Positions 1 through 7,252 of a DNA stretch of 15,878 bases are shown here, piece by piece. The DNA lies in contig JAGAWH010000188.1 in the NCBI GenBank assembly GCA_017941505.1, positions 1-15,878 of the forward strand, written 5' to 3'. The position numbers were made by a program, and so were the translations under genes. The notes below the pieces were generated by a model. It was given only the letters and a program-made list of their open reading frames with translations. It did no database searches and had not been told where the DNA came from. The stretch's first letter is position 1; each line of letters begins with the position of its first letter. The DNA comes from Faecalicoccus sp. (lineage in GTDB: Bacteria; Bacillota_I; Bacilli_A; Erysipelotrichales; Erysipelotrichaceae).

Positions 1-40
1 AGTTTGAAAAATGGTCTTTTTGTCGTGTTCAAAAATTAGA

Positions 41-82
41 AAAGAGCGGACTTCAAACTATCTCAATTGAAGTTCGCTCTTT
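41..82 (-). terminator. Rho-independent terminator, probably bidirectional
   Basis: Two 16-nt arms (41-56 and 67-82) pair along their whole length with one G-U wobble around a 10-nt loop. On the minus strand the hairpin lies about 70 nt past the cupin stop codon and runs into a T-rich stretch (40 to 31). On the plus strand it is followed by TTTCTTT-like sequence, so it may also end a gene lying left of the window. The pairing is seen directly; the termination role is inferred. Confidence 0.8.
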
Positions 83-103
83 CTTTGAGAGATTTCAGTA
101 GAC

Positions 104-133
104 ATTCAGTACATAGCCTTGGCTTAACTGAAT
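104..133 (-). other. Secondary hairpin in the 3' UTR of the cupin gene
   Basis: Arms ATTCAGT (104-110) and ACTGAAT (127-133) enclose a second inverted repeat, AGCC (115-118) and GGCT (121-124). Together they form an interrupted stem-loop between the cupin stop codon and the terminator. It has no U-tract, so it is unlikely to terminate by itself. It may be a 3'-end stability element or chance. No gene was recognised elsewhere in positions 1-153. Confidence 0.3.
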
Positions 134-153
134 GACATTGGGATGTACCTGAC

Positions 154-558
154 TTAGAGTGCATTATAATGTTCATCATCAACCGGCTCAAGCCATTCAT
201 GAGATCCTTCTACTGTTCTAGACATAACAGATAAATGAGCAAACCAGGAATCCTTTGTGGCTCCATGCCAATGTTTCACATCCAATGGAATCTCGATAAC
301 AGTTCCTGGAACCATTTTAACCGGATCTTTGCCCCATTCCTGATACCAGCCTTCACCGCCGACACAGACTAAGATCTGCTGACAGCCGTGATGAATATGC
401 CAGTTATTACGGCATCCGGGTTCAAAAGATACATTTGAGATATTAATTTGTGCATCCGGTCCTGTTAATGCTGCAAGGTAGCTGTTTCCGATAAAATATT
501 GACTGACAGGATTTTTTCCTCCTACTTCAAATGGTGAAATTTTAACGATTTCTGACAT
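154..558 (-). CDS. Single-domain cupin protein
   Basis: A 134-residue protein with one complete cupin barrel. Motif 1 holds H54, H56 and Q60 (local sequence NNWHIHHG), and motif 2 holds H96 and H98 (VKHWHG). These form a plausible His-rich metal site as in small cupins related to the cupin part of carboxymuconolactone-decarboxylase-type proteins. The region GEGWYQEWG lies between the motifs, as usual. The size is normal for a single-cupin protein and no signal peptide is seen. The start is supported by AGGAG ending 8-9 nt upstream of the ATG. The substrate cannot be told from sequence; such proteins include dioxygenases, isomerases and small-molecule sensors. It is last on its strand before the terminator at 41-82. 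It may have its own promoter (585-614), and no terminator separates it from the upstream YczE-type gene, so read-through is possible. Confidence 0.85.
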   Translation of the reverse strand: MSEIVKISPFEVGGKNPVSQYFIGNSYLAALTGPDAQINISNVSFEPGCRNNWHIHHGCQQILVCVGGEGWYQEWGKDPVKMVPGTVIEIPLDVKHWHGATKDSWFAHLSVMSRTVEGSHEWLEPVDDEHYNAL

Positions 559-584
559 ATTTACGTTCTCCTTTTCTTAAATGT

Positions 585-614
585 ATTATAAACAATTATC
601 TGCATCAGAACCAA
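585..614 (-). promoter_or_regulatory. Possible sigma-A promoter of the cupin gene
   Basis: On the minus strand a perfect -10 TATAAT (590-585) lies 18 bp from TTGGTT (614-609), which matches the -35 consensus at its first three positions. Just upstream, AATACT occurs twice (613-618 and 626-631) around an imperfect palindrome, which could be a regulator site. The -10 is convincing; the -35 and operator are weak. Confidence 0.45.
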
Positions 615-664
615 TACTAATCAGTAATACTTTTCCATACTTAAAAAATATAGATTATCCCTTA

Positions 665-1315
665 TCAGCTTTCAATTCCGGACATCGCATCGGTTTTAGC
701 TTTAAACATCTTATTATAAATGGCAATCACGCGTCCTACTCCTAACATGGCACAAACTGTTCCGATACCTAGTCCACGAATTTCTCCAAAACATAAAAAG
801 CTGATCACAACTGCTGATATTACACAGCAGATATCAAATATATTCTTGGTGTCGCCGACACTCTTCTTTACTAAATCCGCTATGGCCTGAACAATGCCAT
901 CTCCGGGATTTGGAACCAGCCTTGCATTTAAGGATAAAGCAGCTCCGATTCCGGTAAACAATATGCCCAGTGCCAGTATCACAAAGCTCATCACACCGCT
1001 GAAAACAGGAATATTGGCAGAGAAAAGATTCATAAATCGGGTAACGATGATACTGACAGGAAACTGCAGTAAATCAGGAATGATCAAATTCTTTTTTCCC
1101 TGGTATAAATGGATAATAATCTCCACAACGATAAAGAAGGTGTACCAACCTAATGTCACATCTCCAAAGTTCAAATTAAATACCTGTGATAGGACAAATG
1201 CCACAGAAATAATAGGTGATACACCTAAATTAGATTTCGTGTTCAATATAATTCCAAAAGCCAGAATAATCATTCCGGCAAGATATAATACCCATCGTGT
1301 GATTGTCTTATTCAT
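665..1315 (-). CDS. YczE/YyaS/YitT-type integral membrane protein (DUF6198-like)
   Basis: A 216-residue hydrophobic protein with about five to six membrane segments (roughly residues 7-25, 55-71, 82-98, 104-130, 158-176 and 181-201). Family-like motifs are GVSPIISV (31-38), PNPGDG (135-140) and GLGIGTVCAMLG near 181-192. These fit the YczE group of conserved membrane proteins, whose transport substrate is unknown. The ATG overlaps the end of the YolD gene by 8 nt and has AGAGGA about 7 nt upstream, so translation is probably coupled. It is the third gene of the polymerase-YolD operon. I see no reason in the protein itself for it to act in DNA repair; co-transcription is the only link. No hairpin terminator was found after its stop codon. 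Confidence 0.8.
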   Translation of the reverse strand: MNKTITRWVLYLAGMIILAFGIILNTKSNLGVSPIISVAFVLSQVFNLNFGDVTLGWYTFFIVVEIIIHLYQGKKNLIIPDLLQFPVSIIVTRFMNLFSANIPVFSGVMSFVILALGILFTGIGAALSLNARLVPNPGDGIVQAIADLVKKSVGDTKNIFDICCVISAVVISFLCFGEIRGLGIGTVCAMLGVGRVIAIYNKMFKAKTDAMSGIES

Positions 1316-1712
1316 TTTTTTCCTCTACTTCTACTAAATCTGAAAATTTAATCCTTGTTCCATCTTTTAATACCAGTAATTGATTCAATTCATCAAAACG
1401 CTGAAGAACTCCCTCAAAAGTTTCGTAATGTCCACCTTCTTTTTTATTATCTTTGATAAAGCGATATCCTTTGATTATTGGACGGGTATAAACCAAATTT
1501 TTAAGAATATTCAAATTTTCATTGACTTGAGCTTTTTCATCTTCTGAAAGCTCTCTTTTCTGCTCGGTTAATCTTGCGGCATCCTGTATTTGATCATCAT
1601 ATCCCGTTAATGCCGCAAAAGGCATAAATTGGGCAGCTCTATCATGAATGGACATCTTTGGATGTTTCGATTCAGGGCGGGATGCATGTAAGATCTTGTC
1701 ATATTTACTCAT
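1308..1712 (-). CDS. YolD-like protein
   Basis: A 134-residue soluble protein with the hallmark YolD-family segment near residues 24-41 (RAAQFMPFAALTGYDDQI), followed by a helical stretch and a C-terminal region that looks like a small beta fold. YolD proteins are widespread in Bacillota and are typically encoded next to UvrX/YqjW-type Y-family polymerases, as here. They are thought to act with or regulate the polymerase, but the mechanism is not established. Its ATG overlaps the polymerase stop codon (ATGA), and GGAGGG lies about 9 nt upstream inside the polymerase gene, consistent with coupled translation and roughly matched production of the two proteins. Confidence 0.88.
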   Translation of the reverse strand: MSKYDKILHASRPESKHPKMSIHDRAAQFMPFAALTGYDDQIQDAARLTEQKRELSEDEKAQVNENLNILKNLVYTRPIIKGYRFIKDNKKEGGHYETFEGVLQRFDELNQLLVLKDGTRIKFSDLVEVEEKNE

Positions 1713-3178
1713 GCCTTATGCCCTCCGATCTGCTCATTTCTTTCTACTGTCGTGGCTCCTTCCTGCAGATTCATCCCCTTAATAACGGCATTTTTTCCAT
1801 ACTTCTTTTTAATTTCAATAAGAGCTTTCTGGGCTTTCATTTCCCTTTGACGCTCTTCTTTCTGCTTCTGTTCTTCCTTTTGTAAAGCTTCATAATCGGT
1901 AAAGAGATTCATCTGTTCATAGACAGGCTTTATCTCATCTTCTTTCTGCAGATTGGCAGCTGTCACATTAAAACGCTGTACCCTTAACCGTCTGTTAATG
2001 ATGCGCTCATATAACACGCCAAAGGTATCCATAATTTCTTTTGTAGAAGAAGTAGGAATCTTAAAGTTAAAGCTTCCGTGTGCGGGTTTAGGAACTACGC
2101 GTCCATACCAATCTTTTGTCATATCACCATCATAGTCGGAAGAATAATCATAACTCACACTTAGCACAATCTGTGAGCAGACCAAGCCTTTTTCAACCAA
2201 GTCCAAAGATAAGAGCTCCGCCATTTCTAATACGATGATTTTCCCTTTTTCAAAAGGATACCCGGAAGCTAATACCTGACCTCGGGAAAGTGAATTGGAT
2301 GAAGGCTTATACGCTTTGATTTCTTTGATCGTACAGGGCTCTATTCCCCATGCATGATCAATCAAAAGCTCTGCGTTGATGCCAAACAGCTTAAATAATA
2401 AATCCTCATCTTCGATTGATTTTAAGGCAACATCCCCCATCGTATACATGCCATTGGCTTCTAACTTTTTCGAATATCCTCTTCCCACTCGCCAGAAATC
2501 TGTTAAAGGCTTGTGTTCCCAGAGCTTTTGACGATAGCTTAGTTCATCCAGCTCGGCAATCCGGACACCATTTTTATCCGCTTCAATATGTTTGGCAACA
2601 ATATCCATGGCTACTTTGGCAAGATACATATTCGTTCCAATGCCGGCTGTTGCGGTAATTCCTGTCGTTTGATAAACATCCAGAATCATCTTCATCACAA
2701 GATCATGAGGCGACATCTTATACATCTTTAAATAGCTTGTTAAGTCGATAAAGACTTCATCAATCGAATAGACATGAATATCCTGGGCATCGATGTATTT
2801 GCGATAGATATTATAGATTTTTGTACTGTAATCCATATAAAAGGACATGCGGGGCTGGGCCACCAGATAATCTAATTTCAAGGCTGGATTATGTTCCAAT
2901 TCATCCGCGATATAAGAAGATCCCTTAAAGCCATATCCCTGGGTAATCCGATAGCGTTCTTTGTTGATGTCTCTTACCTTCTGGACCACTTCAAAAAGTC
3001 TGGCTCTTCCTGATATCCCCAGTGCTTTCAAAGAGGGGGATACAGCCAGACAGATTGTCTTTTCGGTACGTGAACCATCCGCCACTACTAAATGGGTATT
3101 TAAAGGGTCCAGATTTCTTTCTACACACTCAACAGAGGCATAGAAGGACTTTAAATCAATCGCTGCATAGATACTCAT
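1709..3178 (-). CDS. Y-family translesion DNA polymerase (UvrX/YqjW type)
   Basis: A 489-residue protein, the usual size for Gram-positive UvrX/YqjW-type DinB relatives. The palm begins with catalytic D8 (AAIDLKSFYASVE), and the second acidic pair is D140-E141 in YSIDEVF. A helix-hairpin-helix/thumb region (about 220-260) and little-finger domain follow. QMNLF at about 422-426 is a good beta-clamp binding motif. The last about 60 residues are a charged helical tail ending RNEQIGGHKA, typical of the Gram-positive subfamily. Expected role: bypass synthesis across DNA lesions. I chose ATG 3178 because the protein then begins MSIYAAIDLKSF as relatives do. An upstream in-frame TTG (3196) would place the -10 element inside the gene. 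No Shine-Dalgarno precedes either start (see promoter entry). It is first in an operon with YolD. No LexA-box-like palindrome is visible upstream. Confidence 0.92.
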   Translation of the reverse strand: MSIYAAIDLKSFYASVECVERNLDPLNTHLVVADGSRTEKTICLAVSPSLKALGISGRARLFEVVQKVRDINKERYRITQGYGFKGSSYIADELEHNPALKLDYLVAQPRMSFYMDYSTKIYNIYRKYIDAQDIHVYSIDEVFIDLTSYLKMYKMSPHDLVMKMILDVYQTTGITATAGIGTNMYLAKVAMDIVAKHIEADKNGVRIAELDELSYRQKLWEHKPLTDFWRVGRGYSKKLEANGMYTMGDVALKSIEDEDLLFKLFGINAELLIDHAWGIEPCTIKEIKAYKPSSNSLSRGQVLASGYPFEKGKIIVLEMAELLSLDLVEKGLVCSQIVLSVSYDYSSDYDGDMTKDWYGRVVPKPAHGSFNFKIPTSSTKEIMDTFGVLYERIINRRLRVQRFNVTAANLQKEDEIKPVYEQMNLFTDYEALQKEEQKQKEERQREMKAQKALIEIKKKYGKNAVIKGMNLQEGATTVERNEQIGGHKA

Positions 3179-3184
3179 AAAAAT

Positions 3185-3193
3185 AGTATAACA
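3185..3193 (-). promoter_or_regulatory. Extended -10 promoter of the polymerase operon, leaderless start
   Basis: Minus-strand TGTTATACT (3193-3185) matches an extended -10 (TG, one base, then TATACT). The next 6 nt are ATTTTT and then the ATG at 3178, so transcription should begin at or beside the start codon. No purine-rich RBS is present. A -35 box is not convincing, as expected for an extended -10 promoter. Confidence 0.55.
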
Positions 3194-3208
3194 CAAGAAT
3201 GATTTCGC

Positions 3209-3236
3209 TTTACTTTTGAAACAGAGTGATTATAAT
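3209..3236 (+). promoter_or_regulatory. Promoter of the DUF5684 gene
   Basis: A perfect -10 TATAAT (3231-3236) is spaced 16 bp from TTTACT (3209-3214), which agrees with the -35 consensus at four of six positions. Transcription would start near 3243, giving a short leader with the purine-rich RBS AGGAAGG (about 3248-3254). It is divergent from and interleaved with the polymerase promoter. Confidence 0.6.
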
Positions 3237-3261
3237 AGGCGTCGAAAGGAAGGTGATGTAA

Positions 3262-3729
3262 ATGTTTATACTTACAACACTCTTTGGATTATCCTTCGGC
3301 CTTTTATCGATTATACTGCTGGTATTAAAGATTATCGGCTTATGGATGGTTTTCGAAAAAATCGGCGAACCGGGATGGAAAGCTTTGATTCCATTTTATT
3401 CAGATTATATTTTGTTCTCTAAAGTATGGGATGTTCAGTTCTATTGGATTTATTTAGGACTTTCGATTGTTGGTGGAATCTTCTCTTCTTTAGCAGGTGA
3501 TGAATCTAATTTCTATTCCACATTATCAAGTATTGCCGGCATTGCAGGTTATCTAATCTATGCCTACGCAATGTATATGTTAGGTAAATCCTTCCGCAAG
3601 GAAAACTGGTTTATTATCGGTCTGATCCTTTTAAATGATATCTTCTGTATCATCTTAGGTTTTGACAACAACAGCCAGTACTACGGAAATACTTACGACA
3701 AAACATCTCCGCCTCCGTTTTTCGGTTAA
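3262..3729 (+). CDS. Small DUF5684-type membrane protein
   Basis: A 155-residue protein with about four membrane segments (roughly residues 6-28, 58-77, 90-107 and 116-133) and a short polar tail rich in Asn, Tyr and Pro. The motif GEPGWKALIPFY (35-46), after the first helix, is the recognisable DUF5684 signature. The function of this family is unknown. The start is fixed by AGGAAGG about 7 nt upstream of the ATG and by the promoter at 3209-3236. It is a single-gene unit: divergent from the polymerase operon, convergent with ligA, and ending in a bidirectional terminator. An earlier start in another frame (3216) was rejected because it does not give the family sequence. Confidence 0.8.
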   Translation: MFILTTLFGLSFGLLSIILLVLKIIGLWMVFEKIGEPGWKALIPFYSDYILFSKVWDVQFYWIYLGLSIVGGIFSSLAGDESNFYSTLSSIAGIAGYLIYAYAMYMLGKSFRKENWFIIGLILLNDIFCIILGFDNNSQYYGNTYDKTSPPPFFG

Positions 3730-3737
3730 ACAAAAAG

Positions 3738-3764
3738 AATTCCGCATTGACTGCGGAATTTTTT
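3738..3764. terminator. Bidirectional terminator between the DUF5684 gene and ligA
   Basis: AATTCCGC (3738-3745) and GCGGAATT (3753-3760) form a perfect 8-bp stem with a 7-nt loop. T residues follow on the plus strand (3761-3764) and an A run (3732-3736) reads as U residues on the minus strand. It begins 9 nt after the DUF5684 stop codon and ends just past the ligA stop, so it can serve both convergent genes. Confidence 0.9.
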
Positions 3765-5736
3765 ATTGCCCGAATTGATTGATAAAATCCTGTTCGGATA
3801 AAATCGGAATACCCAGAGACTGGGCTTTTTTATTTTTCGATGAAGTCGATTCAACATCGTTGTTGATCAAATAATTCGTAGATTTGGATACCGAACCGGT
3901 CACCTTACCGCCTTCGGATTCAATATAAGCCTTTAATTCATTACGGTTTTTAAATTGATATACATTACCGGTAACCACGAATGTTAAACCGTCGCATTTC
4001 TTGCCGGATTCTTTCTGTTCGGTGCGGTTCAAATGAATTTCATATAAGATATTTTCTAACTGCATGATATTCTTTGGATCTTTACACCAGTTCACAAAAG
4101 AAGCACTCTTTTCCGGACCGATGCCATCAATTGTTGAGAAAATATCCGACGTGTCCGCATGAACTGCGGTTTTGATCAGTTCATCAAAATCATAAGCAGA
4201 CAATAATCTTTTAGCCACATCCTGACCAACTAACGGAATATTTAAGGCATACAGAAGCTTTTGATCATTTACTTCTCTTGCCTTGGTGATCGATGCCACT
4301 AAATTATTGGCCGATTTATCACCAAATCCATCCAAAAGACGAATCTGATCGACGTGATCCACTAATTTATAAATATCCGCATATTCACTGATCCATCCCT
4401 CATTGATAAAGCGGGATAAAATCTGCTCGGAAATTCCATCGATATCCATGCCGGCTTTGGATACAAAGCGGGCATATTTTTTCAACTTTTTAGCGGCACA
4501 ATCCGGATTGGTACACTTTAAGGTCTTTGTTCCCGATATTTCTGAAATATGAATTCTTGTCGGCTGGCCGCATAAAGGACATACTTCCGGTACATTTAAT
4601 GTTCCTTCGGTATGGGTCACCTTAATGACTTTCGGAATAATCTTATTGGCCTTGATGACTTCAATCTCGGTTCCCTTATCACCGATTTTTAATCGCTCAC
4701 ACTCGCTTATGTTGCACAGCGATGCTCTTTTTACAATTGTTCCTTCCAGTTCAACCGGCTCAAATACCGCAACCGGTGTAATCGTAGAAGCTGCACAGGA
4801 CCATTCTATATGATCTAGATATGTAGAAGCCGATGTATCCTGCCATTTAAAGGCGTATCCTGCACGAGTGGCATGATGCCCTGTCACCGAACCTGTTGCG
4901 GCATATTCCGTATCATCAAATGTAATGACCAAACCATCTACCGGGTACGGATTGATGCCATCGGTTACTTTCTTTGTCCATGCATCAATGGAGGATACAA
5001 TATTACTTAAAGTAGGATGATCGATTCTCTCTCTTTCCACAACTTCAAATCCAAGTGAAGATAGATAATCCATCCTTTCTCCCCAGCTGATGATCTTTTC
5101 ACCACTGTGAACTAAAGTAAACGGAATCCAATGGATCTTTCTTTTCTTTAATTCATTCACATCCTTTAAGGACAAAGAACCCGATGCCAGATTTCTTGGG
5201 TTGGCATAATCTTCTCCAGACTCCATCACAAAGGTCTCAAAATCTTCATAAGAAATCGCAGCCTCACCGCGAATGACCAAATGAGAAGTATCCTTGATTT
5301 TTAAAGGAATACCTTCTATTCCCTTGGCAAGATGGGTAATATTGGTTCCGATATGCCCATCCCCTCGGGTTACGATTTTACTTAGTTTTCCATTGTCATA
5401 GGTAACCACCAGAGTTAAACCATCTAACTTCCAGGAAATCCAGATTGGCTTTCCTTCTGCCCATTTTTCTAAATCTTCCGGAAGTTTTGTCTTGGCAAGC
5501 GAAAGAGCTGCAAATTCATGTTCTTCCTTCTGTCCCCGGATATCATCCGAAGATACATTATGGGTCGGGCTGTTTTCTAAGATGGTATTGGTCTCTATTT
5601 CCAATGCCTTTAATTCATCAAATAAAGCATCCCACTCGTAATCGGTCATGAGTTCTGCCTGACCGTTATAATAGGCATCCGATGCCGCGTTTAATATACG
5701 GACAAGTTCTTCCATTCTTTTTAGTTGTTCATTCAT
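3763..5736 (-). CDS. ligA: NAD-dependent DNA ligase, divergent LigA type
   Basis: A 657-residue protein with full LigA architecture. The N-terminal Ia region (YYNG, then TDYEWD, 22-36) precedes the nucleotidyltransferase domain with adenylated lysine K103 in WKLDG, TRGDG (123-127), RGE with E158, ANPRNLASGSL (178-188) and K297 in motif V (AFKWQD). An OB fold follows, then a Cys4 zinc finger (C386, C389, C408, C413), helix-hairpin-helix repeats (about 430-560) and a C-terminal BRCT domain (about 581-657). It should seal nicks using NAD. Motif IV reads DGLVITFDD (267-275), so the lysine equivalent to E. coli K290 is threonine (T272). From memory, a LigA lineage in Clostridia-like bacteria shares this DGLV pattern. 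It is last in the five-gene operon, 8 nt after the HNH gene, with GAGGT overlapping that gene's stop. Whether it is the cell's only LigA or an accessory ligase cannot be told here. Confidence 0.93.
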   Translation of the reverse strand: MNEQLKRMEELVRILNAASDAYYNGQAELMTDYEWDALFDELKALEIETNTILENSPTHNVSSDDIRGQKEEHEFAALSLAKTKLPEDLEKWAEGKPIWISWKLDGLTLVVTYDNGKLSKIVTRGDGHIGTNITHLAKGIEGIPLKIKDTSHLVIRGEAAISYEDFETFVMESGEDYANPRNLASGSLSLKDVNELKKRKIHWIPFTLVHSGEKIISWGERMDYLSSLGFEVVERERIDHPTLSNIVSSIDAWTKKVTDGINPYPVDGLVITFDDTEYAATGSVTGHHATRAGYAFKWQDTSASTYLDHIEWSCAASTITPVAVFEPVELEGTIVKRASLCNISECERLKIGDKGTEIEVIKANKIIPKVIKVTHTEGTLNVPEVCPLCGQPTRIHISEISGTKTLKCTNPDCAAKKLKKYARFVSKAGMDIDGISEQILSRFINEGWISEYADIYKLVDHVDQIRLLDGFGDKSANNLVASITKAREVNDQKLLYALNIPLVGQDVAKRLLSAYDFDELIKTAVHADTSDIFSTIDGIGPEKSASFVNWCKDPKNIMQLENILYEIHLNRTEQKESGKKCDGLTFVVTGNVYQFKNRNELKAYIESEGGKVTGSVSKSTNYLINNDVESTSSKNKKAQSLGIPILSEQDFINQFGQ

Positions 5737-5744
5737 AAGCTACC

Positions 5745-6848
5745 TCATTTATAATATTCCAGAAGCTTTTCAAAGCTGATTTCAATTCCTGCATCTTTCA
5801 GGCGTTCTTTGCGGGCTTCATATAATTTTTCCAATATCTCTTTTTTATCTTCTAAAGATGCATGCCTTAATCTGTCATAACATACACTGCAAAGAGAACA
5901 GATATTGGCTTCTACATCCAGAGAATAATCAAAATCATCAGCATATTTCATATCAATCAAATGATGTGCTTTCACATACATCAAATGATTTCGAGAATTT
6001 AAGAAAGTGAAATGAGACGTGTCTACATCACATTTAAAATCACTGAACGATAAGGCATTGCAGCTGATATTAACATCTCTTGGATACACGATATTTCCAT
6101 ATACATCCTTGACCGGTTTTGTCTTTTCTACCGGTGTATCAAATACAAGCGATGCATTAAAATATCGGGATACCGTTTCTGTTGTAACTTCTTTATCAAC
6201 GGTTATCGTATTCACATAACCGGATTGTTCCATTAAAAGATATTCATAGAACTCTTCAATCGTTCTGTGTCCGATTAAGGAGCGTACGGATTGATAAAGA
6301 TAAATCATATTCTGCAGATCGGTTAAAAATTCAAATTCTCCGGGGAAATCATGGACATTGTAGGATATCGCCCAGATATTTCCGGCTTCATATCCCTGCC
6401 CATACAATTGATCGGAATTTAAATCAATATCACTTTTAACCTTTTTATTGGATGTCTCAAAAGATTCTCGAATTATGGCAGATATTTCTTTTAATTTCTT
6501 TCTGGCATCTCCTGTTCCAAACCGGTCCAGAAAGAAATTATAGCCCTGATTTAAGCTGAGATAAACAGTTTCTTTGTCCGCACTGAAAAGAAGCATCAAT
6601 ACAACACCCCTTTGGACAGAATCGGTAATTTCCTTATCCATAAGTGCAACCCATGGAATTTGGGCATAACGGGATACACCGATACTTCCCTTTACCAAGT
6701 ATTGTTCTTCATCAATTTTTGCCTTGTCGATCAGACTTTCCGGAATCTCTTTACGAAATAAATTCCCCAAAGGAGAAGCGGCAAAAGGAGCTTTTGTTCC
6801 GTCAAAGTATTGTTCCATGGCAAGTCGAATCATATCTGTAATATCCAT
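5745..6848 (-). CDS. McrB-N-like (DUF3578) protein with C-terminal HNH domain
   Basis: A 367-residue two-part protein. Residues about 10-190 resemble the MrcB/McrB N-terminal-like domain (DUF3578): YLVKGSIGVS (50-59), QIPWVALMD (63-71) and VYLSLNQGYNFF (95-106). This domain is often found in restriction proteins that read modified or foreign DNA. Residues about 265-350 are an HNH fold of the AHHLI type: C273, H295-H296, N315, and C320/C323 in LCSVCY, then a charged helix. The usual His after the last CxxC is Tyr (Y324), and the His expected four residues later is Arg (R328), with H329 adjacent, so nuclease activity is uncertain. AGGAG lies 5 nt before the ATG and overlaps the end of the HIRAN gene; the gap is 8 nt. 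Likely role: recognition and nicking or cutting of particular DNA, with ligA encoded next. Confidence 0.82.
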   Translation of the reverse strand: MDITDMIRLAMEQYFDGTKAPFAASPLGNLFRKEIPESLIDKAKIDEEQYLVKGSIGVSRYAQIPWVALMDKEITDSVQRGVVLMLLFSADKETVYLSLNQGYNFFLDRFGTGDARKKLKEISAIIRESFETSNKKVKSDIDLNSDQLYGQGYEAGNIWAISYNVHDFPGEFEFLTDLQNMIYLYQSVRSLIGHRTIEEFYEYLLMEQSGYVNTITVDKEVTTETVSRYFNASLVFDTPVEKTKPVKDVYGNIVYPRDVNISCNALSFSDFKCDVDTSHFTFLNSRNHLMYVKAHHLIDMKYADDFDYSLDVEANICSLCSVCYDRLRHASLEDKKEILEKLYEARKERLKDAGIEISFEKLLEYYK

Positions 6849-6856
6849 AAAGACTC

Positions 6857-7252
6857 CTAATAATCTACCAGATAAATACCTATTTTTATTCTATAATACG
6901 AATTCTTTTTCTCGATTTCGGAAATCTTCCCCTTTAATAATTTGCCTGCCTCTAACAGACGTCCGAAAATCAAATTATCTTTACGCGGTACATAACCAAG
7001 CTTATCCCCATCTATAGTAAGAACCATGATCGCAAGCGGATCAAATTTATTATCCGGTTCTCTTCGAAGTGTCAAATCATTGCCTACCTGTAATGATTCA
7101 AATACTGCACTATCTTCAATAAAAGATGTACCGGCAATATAGGTATCAAAAAGATGGATTTCCTTTACAAGCGGCTTCAGTAAATCCCCTAAACCTCTTT
7201 CTTCAATTACGGAAACCAGGTTGGCATCACTGATTTTTATTTCATTGGCCAT
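6857..7252 (-). CDS. Stand-alone HIRAN-domain protein
   Basis: A 131-residue protein in which residues about 33-111 are a HIRAN domain: FDTYIAGTSF (35-44), then LTLRREPDNKFDPLAI (60-75) and KLGYVPRKDN (84-93). In eukaryotic HLTF and Rad5 the HIRAN domain binds 3' ssDNA ends and is linked to stalled or damaged forks. Bacterial stand-alone HIRAN proteins are little studied. Residues 1-32 and the end add only short helices or strands, and no catalytic domain is present. Its ATG overlaps the stop of the J-like gene by one base (TGATG), indicating translational coupling. The only purine-rich stretch (AAAGGTG) is somewhat far upstream. In this operon it could guide the HNH protein or the ligase to DNA ends or lesions; that is inference. 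Confidence 0.85.
   Translation of the reverse strand: MANEIKISDANLVSVIEERGLGDLLKPLVKEIHLFDTYIAGTSFIEDSAVFESLQVGNDLTLRREPDNKFDPLAIMVLTIDGDKLGYVPRKDNLIFGRLLEAGKLLKGKISEIEKKNSYYRIKIGIYLVDY

Noticed and set aside
894..1337. Plus-strand open frame of 147 codons opposite the YczE-type gene
   Set aside because: It is antisense to a clear membrane-protein gene, has no RBS and shows no recognisable domain.
3179..3196. Upstream TTG start for the polymerase (six extra residues)
   Set aside because: It has no RBS, would place the -10 element inside the gene, and relatives begin at the MSIYAAID-like position.
3179..3261. LexA box before the translesion polymerase
   Set aside because: I looked for GAAC-N4-GTTC-like palindromes on both strands and found none.
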